This document shows positions 36,257 to 47,924 of a DNA stretch of 64,000 bases, piece after piece. The notes beneath the pieces are model-generated. The model saw only the letters and a list, made by a program, of their open reading frames with translations, made no database searches and had not been told where the DNA came from. This stretch comes from Takakia lepidozioides. Its lineage: Eukaryota; Streptophyta; Takakiopsida; Takakiales; Takakiaceae. The first letter of the stretch is position 1; each line of letters starts with the position of its first letter. The translations under genes and the position numbers were made by a program. The stretch lies in the NCBI GenBank assembly GCA_030704615.1, contig CM060732.1:79438171-79502170 (forward strand), written 5' to 3'.

Positions 36257-36719
36257 TCAGTATTGCACTGTTTAACAGAGTTCTTGATTCTAATAGCACT
36301 AGAACATACTAGCTACAACAATTCAGCCCATGTGTGGGCTTGCTTGTTTTTGGCTGGGCCTTTTGAGGCATGGATTTTTTGACCTTGTGGCTTTTGAGGT
36401 GTCCATTGGGATATTGGTCTCATTTGGATTTTTGTAATGTGATTTATAGGGCTTGTATTGCCCTGTAGTTGACTATTTTCATTCTCCTTGTGGTTGATAG
36501 TATGCAGGAGGGATCCATTCTGTTTTCATGTTGGAATTTCACCATGTAATGAAGATTTTAAATCATTTAATTCACTTTCATTTTAAATAATAATATTAAA
36601 AATAATACCATTAAAAAAAATCCAAGGCTGCAATCTCCCTGTTCTTTTAAATATTAAATGAAAATTAAAAATTAAAATATGAACATTAAAAATATAAACT
36701 ATTTCGGAAAACAATCTTG

Positions 36720-37432
36720 ATGACACGTGGCATCACTCTTGCTCAAACCAGAACACGTGGCAGTATATGACACGACATTCTTTATCCATATTTTCACCAC
36801 GTGTAAAGATCCGTAGTCATATATGCTAGTCATATATTTTGTCTGTGTGCCACATGTCACATCTCAAGTGCAACAGGTGTCCCGCTAATATCTCTCCATG
36901 TAGACATCCCTGTAGTCATATGAGCAAGTCATGTAGTCACCACGTGTGAAATCTGCCATAGCACACGTGTCTCGCTAGCGCCTCTCCATGTAGGCATCAC
37001 TGTGCAGACATGTAGTCATATGATCATGGCAAGAAGTCGTGACATGTCAAATTCGCAGTGGCGCACGTGTCCATCCGTCACCTCTCCATGTAGGCATTAC
37101 GTTGCAGACATATAGTCATATGATCCCCTGACGAATGCATGACGTGTCGCTTGCGCAGTGGCGCACGTGTCCCGCTGAAGCCTCTCCATGTAGGCAGCGC
37201 TCAACAGACAATGTAGTCATATATTAGTCATATAGTTGTGACTGCAACCCTCTCTGCAGCAGGACTCCAGGTGCCATGCAAGCAGTCATGGATATGACTT
37301 GCAAAACGCAGTCCTAAAGACTAGTCGCTATGACAGGGCTTTTTTCACTACAGAGTGATGTAGTCATGAACGCATATAAGACTGAAAAAATAGTCATATG
37401 TGAAGTCATAAAAATGCTCATCTGTTGTAGTG
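36720..37432. repeat. CACTA right subterminal repeats and terminus
   Basis: Four units of about 90-105 bp contain CCTCTCCATGTAG(A/G)CA near 36892, 36980, 37080 and 37180, each with GGCGCACGTGTCC-like and TAGTCATAT words. The inverted terminal repeat closes the element at 37432. The gap 36257-36720 is AT-rich and has nothing recognisable. Confidence 0.8.
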
Positions 37433-39240
37433 TAGGCTTCACCCCTTCCCGCATCATTTGCTCATAGGTCCCCAAAGCCTCCATCTCGCGCCCCTGCTGT
37501 GCATATCCTGCGATCATCGCGCTCCACGACACCACATTTCGTCCAGCCATATTGTCAAACACTGCCTTTGCGTCCTCAATGCACCCACATTTGGCATACA
37601 TGTCCACCAGGGCAGTGTTCAGGATTACATCTGGTACAATTCCAGCTTTCAGGATGCCACCATGGACCTCTTTGCCCTTTTCCAGGAATGCCAGGCTCGC
37701 ACACGCATTGCAAACGCAAACGAACGTGATGTGGTTGGGCTTCAACCCTTCCCGCATCATTTGCTCATAGGCCTCCAAAGCCTCCATCCCGCAACCCTGC
37801 TGGGCATATTCTTCGATCATCACGTTCCACGACACCACATTTCGTTCAGCCATATTGTCGAACACTGCCTTTGCATCTTCAATGCACCCACATTTGGCAT
37901 ACATGTCCACCAGGGCAATGTTCAGAATGACATCTAGTACAATTCCAGCTTTGACCATGTCACCATGGACCTCTTTGCCCTTTTCAAGAGCTGCCAAGCT
38001 CCCACACGCATTGCCAAACCAGACAAATGTGATGCGGTCGGGCTTCACCCCTTCCCGCATCATTTGCTCATAGGTCTCCAAAGCCTCCATCCCACGCCCC
38101 TGCTGTGCATATCTTGCAACCATTGCACTCCACGACACCACATTTCATCTAGCCATCTTGTCGAACACTGCCTTTGCATCTTCAATGCACCCACATTTGG
38201 CATACATGTCCACCAGGGCAGTGTTCATAATGACATCTGGTACAATTCCAGCTTTGACCATGTCACCATGGACCTCTTTGCCCTTTTCCGGGGCTGCTAG
38301 GCTCGCACACGCATTGCAAACGCAAACAAATGTGATGTGGTTGGGCTTCACCCCTTCCCGCATCATTTGCTCATAGGTCTCCAAAGCCTCCATCCCGCAA
38401 CCCTGCTGTGCATATCCTGCAATCATCGCGTTCCACGACACCACATTTCGTTCAGCCATATTGTCAAACACTCCCTTTGCACCTTCAATACTCCCACATT
38501 TGGCATACATATCCAGCAAGGCAGTGTTCCGAATGACATCTGGTACAATGCCAGCTTTGACAATGTCACCATGGACCTCTTTGCCCCTTTCCGAGGCTGC
38601 CAGACTCGCACACGCCTTGCAAATGGAAACAAATGTGATGTGGTCCGGCTTTACCCCTTTTCGCATCATTTGCTCATAGGTCTCCAAAGCAGTCGTACCA
38701 CACCCATGCTTGGTAAATCCTGCCAACATTATATTCCATGTGATCAAAGATGATTGAGGCATTTTGTTGAACAGTTGTTGAGCATCCATGATGCTCCCGC
38801 ACTTAATGTACATGTTCACAAGGGTGTTGTGCAGAAAAATATTTGGCTTAAATCCACTTTGGATAATGTGAGCATGCACCTGCTTGCCAGCTTCCAGGCC
38901 TTTCATCTTGATGCAACTATGCAAGAGACAGACATACGTATCTGAATTTGCTGAAATGCCTCCTCCGTGGTTTTAAGTCTGTAGAGCCTCTGTCAGTCTG
39001 CCTGCCTCACAAAGCATCTTCACAGTCCCAGAAGAGGAATTGTGGACTCCCTCTCTTGGTCCTCTTTCAGAAGCTGAGGTCATGGTCGAAGTGCCTGATT
39101 TCATCAGCTGTGCCACTGCCGCTGCCGCTTCCAGTTGACCATGTACCCATGCAGGTTTCTTGTAGCTATTGATCCACAGCGAGTCATAGGTAATCTTGTG
39201 CTTGAAATCTGGCCCTCTCGGATGAATCTGGACCCACATT
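37433..39240 (-). pseudogene. DYW-type PPR protein, 5' segment (leader and about seven repeats)
   Basis: The leader (39239-38975) encodes VQIHPRGPDFKHKITYDSLW, MLCEAGRLTEALQT, then a TAA in frame. Repeats follow from about 38924: GLEAGKQVHAHIIQSGF, WNIMLAGFTKHG and four near-identical L/S-type modules with YEQMMREGVKPNHITFVCVC, KGKEVHGDMVKAGIVPDVI and ALVDMYAKCGCIEDAKAVF. A TGA at 38145-38147 replaces the Arg codon in MAERNVVSW (CGA to TGA). Past the stop the frame stays open to the CACTA junction at 37433. The high identity between neighbouring repeat modules points to recent internal duplication. With two nonsense codons here and one in the 3' segment, the gene was or became a pseudogene. 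It probably once encoded an organellar RNA-editing factor. Confidence 0.9.
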
Positions 39241-39942
39241 CTATCCTTTCTCTTTCAACTACCCGTGCCTCTACACAAATCATCCTCGCCTTGCTGCTAG
39301 CAGTTGACAATGACAGCCTAGATTGGTTCTTCATACAACCCAACCCTACTTCTCACAATAGTTCCTATGCTGAATTGCGTCTGCTTCTCTCTGTAATCTA
39401 ACATGCATTCACCTTCTTGCCTCGATTGTTCCACCATTGACTGGGCTCGGAGAAGTATTCATTCCAAAGCCTCTCCTCGTCTCTGTTATCTGTTTTTCCA
39501 TACTTTCCTGTTGCCACATTAGCCGTAACATGTCAAAACATTTCCAAACAACCGTACACCAACGAGCTAACTTGCAGAATTCAAGATTAAAAATTAGAGA
39601 CGACAAGATGAAAAATTAGGGACGACGCTAATGAGAGGGTAAAACACGCCGAATTGTGTTGCAGAGGGTGCCTTCATTACCAGCACCTGATTTTGTCAAT
39701 TGTGTTGATGCCGCTGCTGCTTCCAGTTGACCATCTACCCATGCAGGTCTCTTGTAGATATTGATCCACAGGGCATCATAAGTAATCTTGTGTTTGAAAT
39801 CCGACACTCTTGGATGAATCTGGACCCACAATCGATCCTGCTCCTTCAGCTATCCTTGCCTCTGCACAAATCATGCATACATCCTTACCTTACTGCTAGC
39901 ACCTGCTGACAATGATGGCGTAGAGTACTTCCAGCACACTTG
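39240..39942. repeat. PPR leader-family sequence
   Basis: This holds a decayed second copy of the leader frame (39831-39700, minus: VQIHPRVSDFKHKITYDALW, WVDGQLEAAAA) and phrases of the leader repeat (39480-39650: TACTTTCCTG-TGCCACATTAGC, ATGAGAGGGTAAAAC). So a leader-sized duplication also exists at this locus. There is no other gene. Confidence 0.6.
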
Positions 39943-40674
39943 ACTCTACTCTCCATTAGTTAGTTCGGCCGACTTTCTCCAAGTCCTGGCCAAGGGTGGG
40001 GCCTCTCAAGCTCCTCCCAGTGCACTCTTCTTGGCCCACTTCAAGGCCAAGGAACGATCATCCCCGAGGATCGAATCGCCTTACTGCAACAACATTTGCT
40101 TGCAACCGCTCGTGATGCCACTTTTTTTGGCATCACCTTGAGCAAGGGTTCACCTTGAACCCTTTTTTACTAGGAAGATAACCTTTAGCCAACCGTGCGC
40201 CCCAATCACTACAATTGGGTCTGCCTTGGAATGCGGACCTGAGATACGGGAACACGCCGAAGCCGCACTACAACTTCGTCCCGAGGCTACACGATTATAG
40301 TACGTGAACGGAAGCACGTAGCTTCCGCGTTAGCCCGCACTACAAGGCAACCCCCTCGGTAGCGCATTTATAGTACGCGCATGCGCCAGATGTGCACTAG
40401 CTCGTGAACTCCCAAAGAAGGCGCAAGTTTCCTTGCCCCTTGGGTGGGAGTCACCCGATTTCGGCACTACGCAAACACACGATTAACCCAATTTACCTCT
40501 CCCACTTTTGTAAGCTAGCATGCATTCTACACACTAGCCAACCATACCATCATCACCATTCCAAACAAAATAGGACGCACAACATTTGGAAACCATTTCA
40601 TTTATAACAAAGTTTGTACAATACAAGTTTTTGCAATTGGATTCCTGAGCTAGCTAAGCCGGGCTAAGCATGCA
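39943..40674 (-). repeat. 3' LTR of a chromovirus (minus orientation)
   Basis: On the minus strand an A/G-only polypurine tract (GGGGGAGGAAA, 40675-40686) comes just after the gag-pol 3' end and is followed by TGCATGC, a plausible LTR start. The far end is not certain; a terminal CA could lie near 39943. The stretch has no coding potential. Confidence 0.5.
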
Positions 40675-40708
40675 TTTCCTCCCCCACGCTCTAAGGTTGA
40701 TGTCCCCA

Positions 40709-41692
40709 TCAACGTTTTTTCTGCTTTTGAGGTCGCCCTTCGAAAACTGCAACCGCCTCGGATGCGTTTCTCATTTCTGAGGCACGCACCCAAGATGCCT
40801 CCACATGATGATAGCCCTTCCATTTCACGAGATACTCCGTTTCTCGATTCTTGAACCTCCTCGACTTAAGCACTGCCTCCACTTCGTACTCAGGTTCATT
40901 TTCATGATCCAACAGCACAGGTGGTGGACGCAACACTTGATGCCGATTCGGACGCGCTTCATCTTTGAAAATAGGCTTCAAAAGGGAGACGTGGAATACC
41001 GAATGCACCTTGCTATTTGGCGGCAGCTCCAATTCATACACATCCTCATTCATAACCTTCCGGATGCGAAAGGGTCCCGCATACGGAGGTACGAACTTCA
41101 GACTCACTTCCGGAGGAAGTCAAAAATTCTTGATGTTCAACCAGTCCTCCGTGCCTGCCTCAAACTTGACTTCCCTCTGCTTTCTATTTGCCTGCCGTTC
41201 ATACCGTTTCCTAGCTTTGGCAATGTTGTACTTCGCGAGCTTCAACAAACGCTCGCGTTCTTCCAGCACTGCCGCTGCCGTCGGTTCCTCAACGTCTTGG
41301 GCGGCTCAACTTGTCGGCACCAGAGGCGCTTTTCCATAAACCAATATGAAGAGGGAAACTCCCGTTGCAGAATGTTTTGTGTTATTATAACAGAACTCTG
41401 CCGCATCCAAGTGCTCCACCCAGTCTGATTGGTCTGCCAACACGTAATTCCGCAAGATCTGCTTCACCACGGAATTCACCCTTTCCGTTTGGCCGTCCGT
41501 CGTAGGTCGGAAGGCGGTGCTCATCTTGAGCCTCGTCCCCATCTTCTTCCAAAGTGCCCTCCAAAATTTACTCGTAAACTTTGGATCGCGGTCCGAGACA
41601 ATATCCTTCGGGAGTCCATGATGCTTGAAGACGTAGGCGAAGTAAAGTCGCCCCGTCTCCTGTGCCGTTGTCGTCTCCTTGGTGGGGCCAGG
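40709..41692 (-). pseudogene. Chromovirus pol 3' part: integrase core and chromodomain
   Basis: Minus-strand frame: KETTTAQETGRLYFAYVFKHHGLP, then IVSDRDPKFTSKFW and FRPTTDGQTERVN (integrase core around the second Asp and the Glu), then AEFCYNNTKH. After that come the C-terminal integrase module (FVPPYAGPFRI, VFHVSLLKP) and a chromodomain: YEVEAVLKSR, EYLVKWKGY, ASWVRASE. One frame covers the whole stretch but TGA codons interrupt it near 41304 and 41118. The chromodomain would direct integration to marked chromatin. Chromovirus clade of Ty3/gypsy is firm. Confidence 0.88.
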
Positions 41693-43513
41693 TTGGGATT
41701 TAGGCGCGCGCATCAAAGCAAATAACTATGACTTGAAGGAGAGCTTACCAAAGTGAGGTGCGCGACACTTGGTATCAGATCCTAGAGATTGAGGCATTCT
41801 GTTGAAGCATAAACTCATGCATATATAACCTCATCATTCAAATACAAGTCAAGCCAAGTGCACCCCACGCCATGGGGAATCCACACTACGGCGCCATAGC
41901 TAGGCGCGGTGAGGCTCAACTCGAGAAAGATGAGCCTCCCGCGCTTGCCGTGAAGATAACCACTCCAGGGCCTAAATCTGCCTTGACCCCTGGATTGACA
42001 CTTGGGCCAATCCCAAATGTTAATATGTAAAAGCTAGCTATTTCCTAGCTAGTTTCACACTAGTGGTAAAATAACTTGACAATGATTCTATCCAAATTTT
42101 CAATGGATGAACAGAATATATAATTTCTTGTAGCCACTCGTGCTATTTTTCAAATTTAAGAAAAAAATCACTGCACCAGGCTATTCATAAGCAATCCTTA
42201 CCACTATAAAATAGAAGAAGTAAAAACGGCTGACTTGTTAGATCCGGGAGAACAAGAAGAAGAAAAGACACATACTGCAACAAGCAGGGTCATCAGCTCA
42301 TCACGCAGCGACTTATCATCCATCCCTGATCCATCCTCATCTCTTGCCTGCATACATGACTCCAGACAATTTCAATCCATCTACTTTCAAACAAATGGCA
42401 CCACAAATAATAAAGCCCATAGAAAGGATGCAGCACAACATGTGGCCAAACCAGCCATTCAGAAATCTCGGATGGATACAATTCTGAGGAGGAGTGGCTT
42501 GACTTTTTGTTGAGGCATGGTAGTAAATCAGGTCATGCACTCACCTGCAGTAGTTTTGTTAAGAGATCCTGACTTGAGGAGGCCAGAGAAGAGTGTGACA
42601 GGACAACCAGCTGCTCCTTTTTTTTAGCAATCAACTGATAAACAACACTGTCCAAACTCCTCACTGCTGACTGGTACTGTATGTTGTCCAGGGTTGGCAC
42701 CCAATCCGGCACTATGGGCATCATCAAGCACAGTCATGTGCAAATATGAAGTATAACATGTGCAACAGTATTCAATGGTATATTGCAGTGTTGGGTGGTT
42801 CTCTGGTTTTGGGTAGAACCTGCAGGGTATGATCTATATTGTGGAATAGAGAACCTTCGGTGTCGGTATGTCGCGGCCCTTTGCCTTGAGGGCAGAGGGT
42901 CGGGACGCAGAGGGGCTGCCCCTATGGTGGGGGCGGTGGCAGCAATAGGTACGGGGGGCTGAAGCACTCTTGAGTGCCCAAGGCACTCAAGGAGGCGGAG
43001 GCGCTCACTAGATGGAGCCCCGCACACCGGGTTGCGGTGGGGGTGGCTCCACAAGGGGTGGTGGTAGCTTAGTGGGACTTAGTGGGGGGTGGCATAGGAC
43101 TCACCATGGGGCGGAGACCTGGTGGTGGGAGTCGTGGGGAGTCTTAGGACTCACCACGGTCCAATGAGGCCGTGGTGGGTGGGCCAAGACTCACCGCGAC
43201 TCATCACCGGGAATCGAGGGTCTTCGTGGTGGTTCGCCATAAAATGGCATGGTTGTTTGTGAAACCCCCACGGACAGTCACATAAGTATATATAAGGAGT
43301 AGTAACCCCGAGAACGGTGCAAGCCCGTTGGTGACCAAAAACTAGTGAGTAAGCGAGCGAGCCGGAAAACAACCAAAGAGTGGGGAGCTATTCCGGACTG
43401 CCATCTACCAAAGGGAATCACATTAATCCCAAATTGGTGGAGGGTCTGTTGGGGGAAGAAAGGGGGACCGTTATATCCCTGTGAGCAGCCAAAGCTCCGA
43501 GTTGGCCCGACGG
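41693..43513. mobile_element. Insertion splitting the chromovirus integrase, LTR-related
   Basis: Integrase coding stops after VVVDTFSKMGH at about 43513 and resumes at PTKETTTAQ near 41692. The 1.8 kb between has no clear coding region. It has a TATA-like CCTTATATATAC (minus, near 43290), a string TGGTATCAGATCC at about 41769-41781 resembling a primer-binding site for initiator Met-tRNA, and a block (41807-42085) present inverted at 44362-44645. It may be a truncated or terminal-repeat retroelement. I cannot define its ends by a duplication. Confidence 0.5.
41807..42085 (-). repeat. LTR-like block, inverted copy of 44362-44645
   Basis: Near-identical over about 280 bp in opposite orientation, including CCACTAGTGTGAAACTAGCT, TTGGGATTGGCCCAAGTGTC and GCCATGGCGTGGGGTGCAC-type phrases. 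It has a TATA-like GGTTATATATGC near one end. It is probably an LTR piece of the same family. Confidence 0.75.
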
Positions 43514-44360
43514 CCATGGCCCATTTTACTGAACGTATCCACCACCACCATGATTGCATCGAATCCTTTTGACAACGGCATAGCAGTCATGAAATCCATC
43601 GAGACACTTTCCCAAGACCCCTCTGGAATCGGCAAGGGTTGTAACAGCCCCGCTTGCTTTTTGTACTCGCTCCGGTCTTGTTGGCATGTGGTGCATGTCT
43701 TGACATACTCCTCAGCCTCCTCCCTCAGTTTGGGCCAGAAATACTCTTTCTTCAAGAGTGTCGCGGTGCGCTTGGCTCCGCCGTGGCCCGCAAGCGGACC
43801 ATCATGGCATTCTCTTAAGAGACTATCTTTGATCCCTCCCTTCGACACGTAGAGACGCTTTTGCTTGTACCGGAGCAGTCCATTTTGCAAGTGGAACTGC
43901 GATTTAACCCCCATCATCAAATCCCGCATTACGGACTTCGCCATCTCATCCTTCCGGTAAGCCTTCCGGATCTTCCTTTGGAGCGTCTTGTCACCCCTGT
44001 ACACCATCATGAGCTGCTGCTTTCTACTTAAAGCATCGGCCACCACATTGTCCCGTCCCGGTTTGTACTGGATATCCACGTCGAACACTGCCAAAGTGTC
44101 TTGCCACCTAATTTGTTTTGGGGACAACTTAGGCTGCGTGGCAAAATACTTCACCGTGACATTGTCCGTGAACACCTTCACCGGGTTGGAACCAATATAG
44201 TGGCGCCAAAGCTCAAGGCAATGCACCAATGCACCACCGCCTTCATTTCTTTCTCGTGCGTAGGCCACCGTCGCTCCACTTCATTTAGTTTCTTACTTTC
44301 GTAAGCCACTGGACGTCATTCCTGCATGAGTACACCCCCAATTGCGAAGTCCGACGCATC
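43514..44360 (-). pseudogene. Chromovirus pol: RNase H and integrase N-terminal part
   Basis: On the minus strand the frame starts inside the RNase H domain (TDASDFAIGGVLMQE, a TGA, RPVAYESKKLNEVERRWPTH), with a short frame slip, then LELWRHYIG, VFTDNVTVKYF, KPGRDNVVADALSR. Next come the integrase zinc finger (HDGPLAGHGGAKRT, CTTCQQDR) and the first catalytic Asp (MDFMTAMPL, VVVDTFSKM). The reverse transcriptase that should precede it is missing, cut off at 44360 by the LTR-like start of the next element. Confidence 0.88.
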
Positions 44361-44361
44361 T

Positions 44362-44645
44362 GTATTGTCGAGTTATTTTACCACTAGTGTGAAACTAGCT
44401 AGGAAATAGCTAGCTTTTACATATTGACATTTGGGATTGGCCCAAGTGTCAATCCAGGGGTCAAGACAGATTTAGGCCCTGGAGTGGTTATCTTCACGGC
44501 AAGCGCGGGAGACTCATCTTTCTCGAGTTGAGCCTCACCGCGCCTAGCTATGGCGCCGTAGTATGGATTCCCCATGGCGTGGGGTGCACTTGGCTTGACT
44601 TGTATTTGAGTGATGTGGTTATATATGCATGAGTTTATGCTTCAG
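44362..44645 (+). repeat. LTR-like block at the 5' side of the plus-strand retroelement
   Basis: It interrupts the chromovirus RNase H at 44360 and has the same sequence as 41807-42085 inverted. A TATA-like GGTTATATATGC lies at about 44618. I take it as the beginning of the 5' LTR of the methyltransferase-bearing retroelement or of another element stacked against it; the choice is open. Confidence 0.5.
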
Positions 44646-47600
44646 CTTTGTGAGCTCGCATGAGCTTGTGCTTGTATTCTTCTTCTTTATCACTCGAGAA
44701 AGATCAGCTCGAGTCTGTGAGTGCCAGGTTCGAGTTGCTTTGTAGCACTTGTGTTTTCATGAGAAGCGGTTCAGCCTAGAGTGCAGGGATCCGTGCATGA
44801 GCCTATCCAAAGTGGATAGAGTGCAAAGGCGAACAGGTTGCAGGTTTGCAATGGATAGAGAGGCGGGTAGCCTATGTTGAAGAGCGGCGTTGCATAGCTC
44901 AACGCTATGGCAACCAAGTTTGGGCTTTCTAGTGTGAAGCGGGGGAGATGCTGGTCTCGAGTGGGTGAACTGGTGGTCGTCTTCTTCAGCTACAGGCCAA
45001 GTTAAGGAGCTGCAGCAATGTGGAGCTGCGAGGGTGTTAAATGTAAGTCACAGTTATCGGGAGCTCCAACTTCAAGCTCATAAAGAGGTATGAGTGAAAA
45101 GAGATGGCTGATTTCTCTTGTATGCAAGCCAATGCATTTGTGGCTATGTTGAGTTGGGGGTTCAATCTGAAACTCCAGCGGTATGAGGGCTCTTGCCATG
45201 GCAAGAGCGGGGCTGGAACAGCAGTTAAGAGGTGCGGCAAGGCCATGGAATGTGCACCTAGGGTTTCAAAGCTTGGAAGAAAAGTTGTTGCACCACAAGA
45301 GGAGTGTCTTGTGGCTGGAAATATAAGCCTTAGGGTTTTAGGAGCTTGGCAAGGGCTGTGGAGTGCTTAGTCTTGTCTTAGAGAGCATCAAGGAGCCAAG
45401 GAGCCAAGATAGGGGGCTGATATCTCTTGTGTGAAGAGGTTGCATGTGTGGAGCATGTATTCAGCTCATTGAAGCTCCATCTTCAAGCTTGGAGGGCAAG
45501 CAAGGAAGAGGGAAGGGCTGACTTCCCTTATGTGAGGGCAATGCATGTGTGGAGCATGCTATCAGCCTGGTGAAGGCTTGCACTTTCAGGTGTGGGAGTG
45601 CAAGAAAGGAAGGAAGGGGCTGGTTTCCCTGTAGGGCATGTGGAGCATGCTTTCAGCCTGCTGAAGCTTGTATTTTCAGGTTTGTGGGTGCAAGAAATGA
45701 AGCAAAAGAGCTGATTCTCTTATGGTGAGAGTGGGGCATGTGTGGAGCATGCCTTCAGCCCATTGAGGCTCTTGTTTTCAAGCCTTAGAGAGCTAGAACG
45801 GAAGGTCTAGGGCTGGTTTCCACTTGGAGTGAAAGAAAAGCACTTGTAGGGCCTATGTGAGTTGGGGTTTCAACTTCAAGCTTGAAGGGAGCGCAACTCT
45901 TGAAGCAGCAGGTGTAGGGGGCTGGAATAGGCTCTAAGACAGATGCTATTGTCAAGGAGAGTGCTTGAATGAGTGCTCACAAGGGCTGGGAACCAGCAGG
46001 GCTTGGTTTTTGCCATTGAGTTTAGTGGCGTGTTGGGGGAGGCTAAGTGAGAAAGAAGGCTTGGTTTGTGGCAACTACCTCATGGCTTAGGGCTACTATG
46101 GTGGTGTGTGGGAGCCGAAAGAGCAATAATACCTTGCTGATTTCCTCACAGTCGCCATAGCTCGGTGGAAAGAAGCCTAGAGTCCAAGAGACACAAACCC
46201 TAGCTTGGCGTGGCTAAACCCCTTGGAGAAATGGCTAAACTGCTAGAGCGGCCATGGATGGGGCTGTGACGGGCTGTGCCGGTGGCCTTCGGGGCTGTGC
46301 CGGGCTGCGTCGGTGGCCTTCAGGGCTATGATGGGCTGTGTCGGGCTGCGCCGGTGGCTTTTGGGGCTGTGACGGGCTGTGAGGGCCTGTGACGGGCTGT
46401 GCCGGTGGCCTTGGGGCTGTGATGGGCTGTGGAGGGGCTGTGCCGGTGGCCTTTGGAGCTGTGACGGGCTGTGAGGGGCTGTGACAGGCTGTGCCCACTC
46501 GCCTGTGGGGCTGTGAGGGGCTGTGACAGGCTGTGCCCTGTGCCCTGTGGGGCTGTGACGGGCTGTGTCAGGCTGTGGCGAGCTGTGACGGGCTGTGAGG
46601 GGCTGTGACAGGCTGTGCCCAGTGGCCTTTGGGGATGTGACGGGCTGTGCGGGGCTGTGACAGGCTATGCCCTGTGGCCTGTGGGGCTGTGACGGGCTGT
46701 GACAGGCTGTGATGGGCTGTGATGGGCTGTGACAGGCTGTGACAGGCTGTGCCCTGTGGCCTGTGGGGCTGTGACGGGCTGTGACAGGCTGTGGCAAGCT
46801 GTGACGGGCTGTGAGGGGCTTGACAGGCTGTGCCCTGTGGGGCTGTGACGGGCTGTGAGGGGCTATGACAGGCTGTGGCCTGTGGCCTGTGGGGCTGTGA
46901 CGGGCTGTGAGGGGCTGTGACAGGCTGTGCCCAGTGGCTTGTGGGGCTGTGACGGGCTGTGAGGGGCTGTGGCCTTTGGGGCTGTGACCCCTGTGACCTG
47001 TGTCGGGCTGTGACAGGCTGTGCCCTGTGGCCTATGGGGCTGTGAGGGGCTATGATAGGCTGTGGCCTTTGCGGCTGTGACCCTGTGACCTTTGTAGGGC
47101 TGTGACAGGCTGTGCCTATGGCCTTTGGGGTTGTGATGGGGTGTGACAGGCTGTGACATGTGGCCCTTGGGGCTGTGACCTGTGTAGGACTGTGACAGGC
47201 TGTGGCCTATGAGCTGTGTGGGCTTGTGCTGGTCTGTGGTGGCCCGTGTTGACCTGTGGACGGCCTGTGCTGACTCGTGGAGGCACTGGTGGACTGCCTA
47301 AGGACTGGTATGTGGTCTTGAAGGCCGAATTTTGAAGCTCGTGGAGGGCGGTTTGAGGAGTATCTTCATGATATTCCCATGGTCATGCAAGTGAGGGAAG
47401 AGAGGAAGGAAGAGTGTTGGGATGAGGGCATGCTGGGGTTAGGCATTGCTTTAGCTTCTCTTCCTCGTAGTTTCCACCCTCTCATTAGGCCAAGACCTTT
47501 CTGTAGGTGGAGACAAGAGTCAGTCCGGGTTTGGGCTGGGGTGTCCTTGCAGGAGCAACACCGTGGAGTTGTTTTTGGTGTGGGGGAGTTGTCGTTCTGA

Positions 47601-47924
47601 TTTCTTGTGTTTGGATCCCCTCCATACCTGCATGCTTGACTGTGCGCCATGCTAGTTTTGTGTGGGCGCTTGTTTTTATAGGTGATTGGTCCGGATTAGA
47701 TCACCGGCCAGTCCTAGAGCATGCAGTCGATGGTGAGACTGGGGTGATGACCAGCCAGACCATCATTGTTTCTCCTGTGATGAGATTGGAGGTGATGACC
47801 AGCCAACCATAGGAGTGCTTGTGGTGGATGCAGGTACAGGTGTAGGCTATGTTAGGAACTTAGTATTCCAAACCCTAAGCCACAACAGGTTCTCTACCCG
47901 GTTACCTTGTGGAGAGGGGGTTAG
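44646..47924. other. Long repetitive leader without genes
   Basis: There is no supported gene between the LTR-like block and gag. The region holds imperfect repeats of about 110-140 bp (45420-45870: CATGTGTGGAGCATGC and TTTCAGCCTGCTGAAGCTTG-like words) and the 1 kb minisatellite at 46255-47250. Long open frames on the minus strand here are only translations of the minisatellite. Confidence 0.6.
46255..47250. repeat. Minisatellite of GGCTGTGAC(G/A) units
   Basis: About 1 kb of a 10-12 base unit (GGCTGTGACG, GGCTGTGACA, GGCTGTGAGG), interspersed with GTGGCCTTTGGG-type variants that give higher-order blocks of about 50-70 bp. It is strand-asymmetric, G/T-rich on the plus strand. Confidence 0.92.

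Larger units (their letters stand above)
24794..37432. mobile_element. CACTA (En/Spm-type) transposon, 12.6 kb, inside the PPR gene
   Basis: The left end reads CACTACAAGAGATGAGC and the right end, inverted, CACTACAACAGATGAGC; the match continues as TTTTTA-GACT. The flanking triplets are CAG (24791-24793) and TAG (37433-37435), a 3-bp target duplication with one transition. PPR coding sequence continues on both sides. The element has a minus-strand Tnp2-type transposase (27413-31504), a plus-strand TnpA-like gene with a phosphatase domain (31690-36256), AT-rich subterminal repeats built on TAGTCATA and ACATGACTAC, and captured host fragments (25500-27300). Confidence 0.92.

Noticed and set aside
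41769-41781. Primer-binding site marking a complete LTR element on the plus strand
   Set aside because: The string TGGTATCAGATCC fits, but the sequence to its left is chromovirus integrase and no matching LTR is seen, so I only mention it in the insertion.
46243-46797. A 184-residue His/Ser/Pro/Gln-rich protein
   Set aside because: It is a translation of the minisatellite on its minus strand and has no other support.
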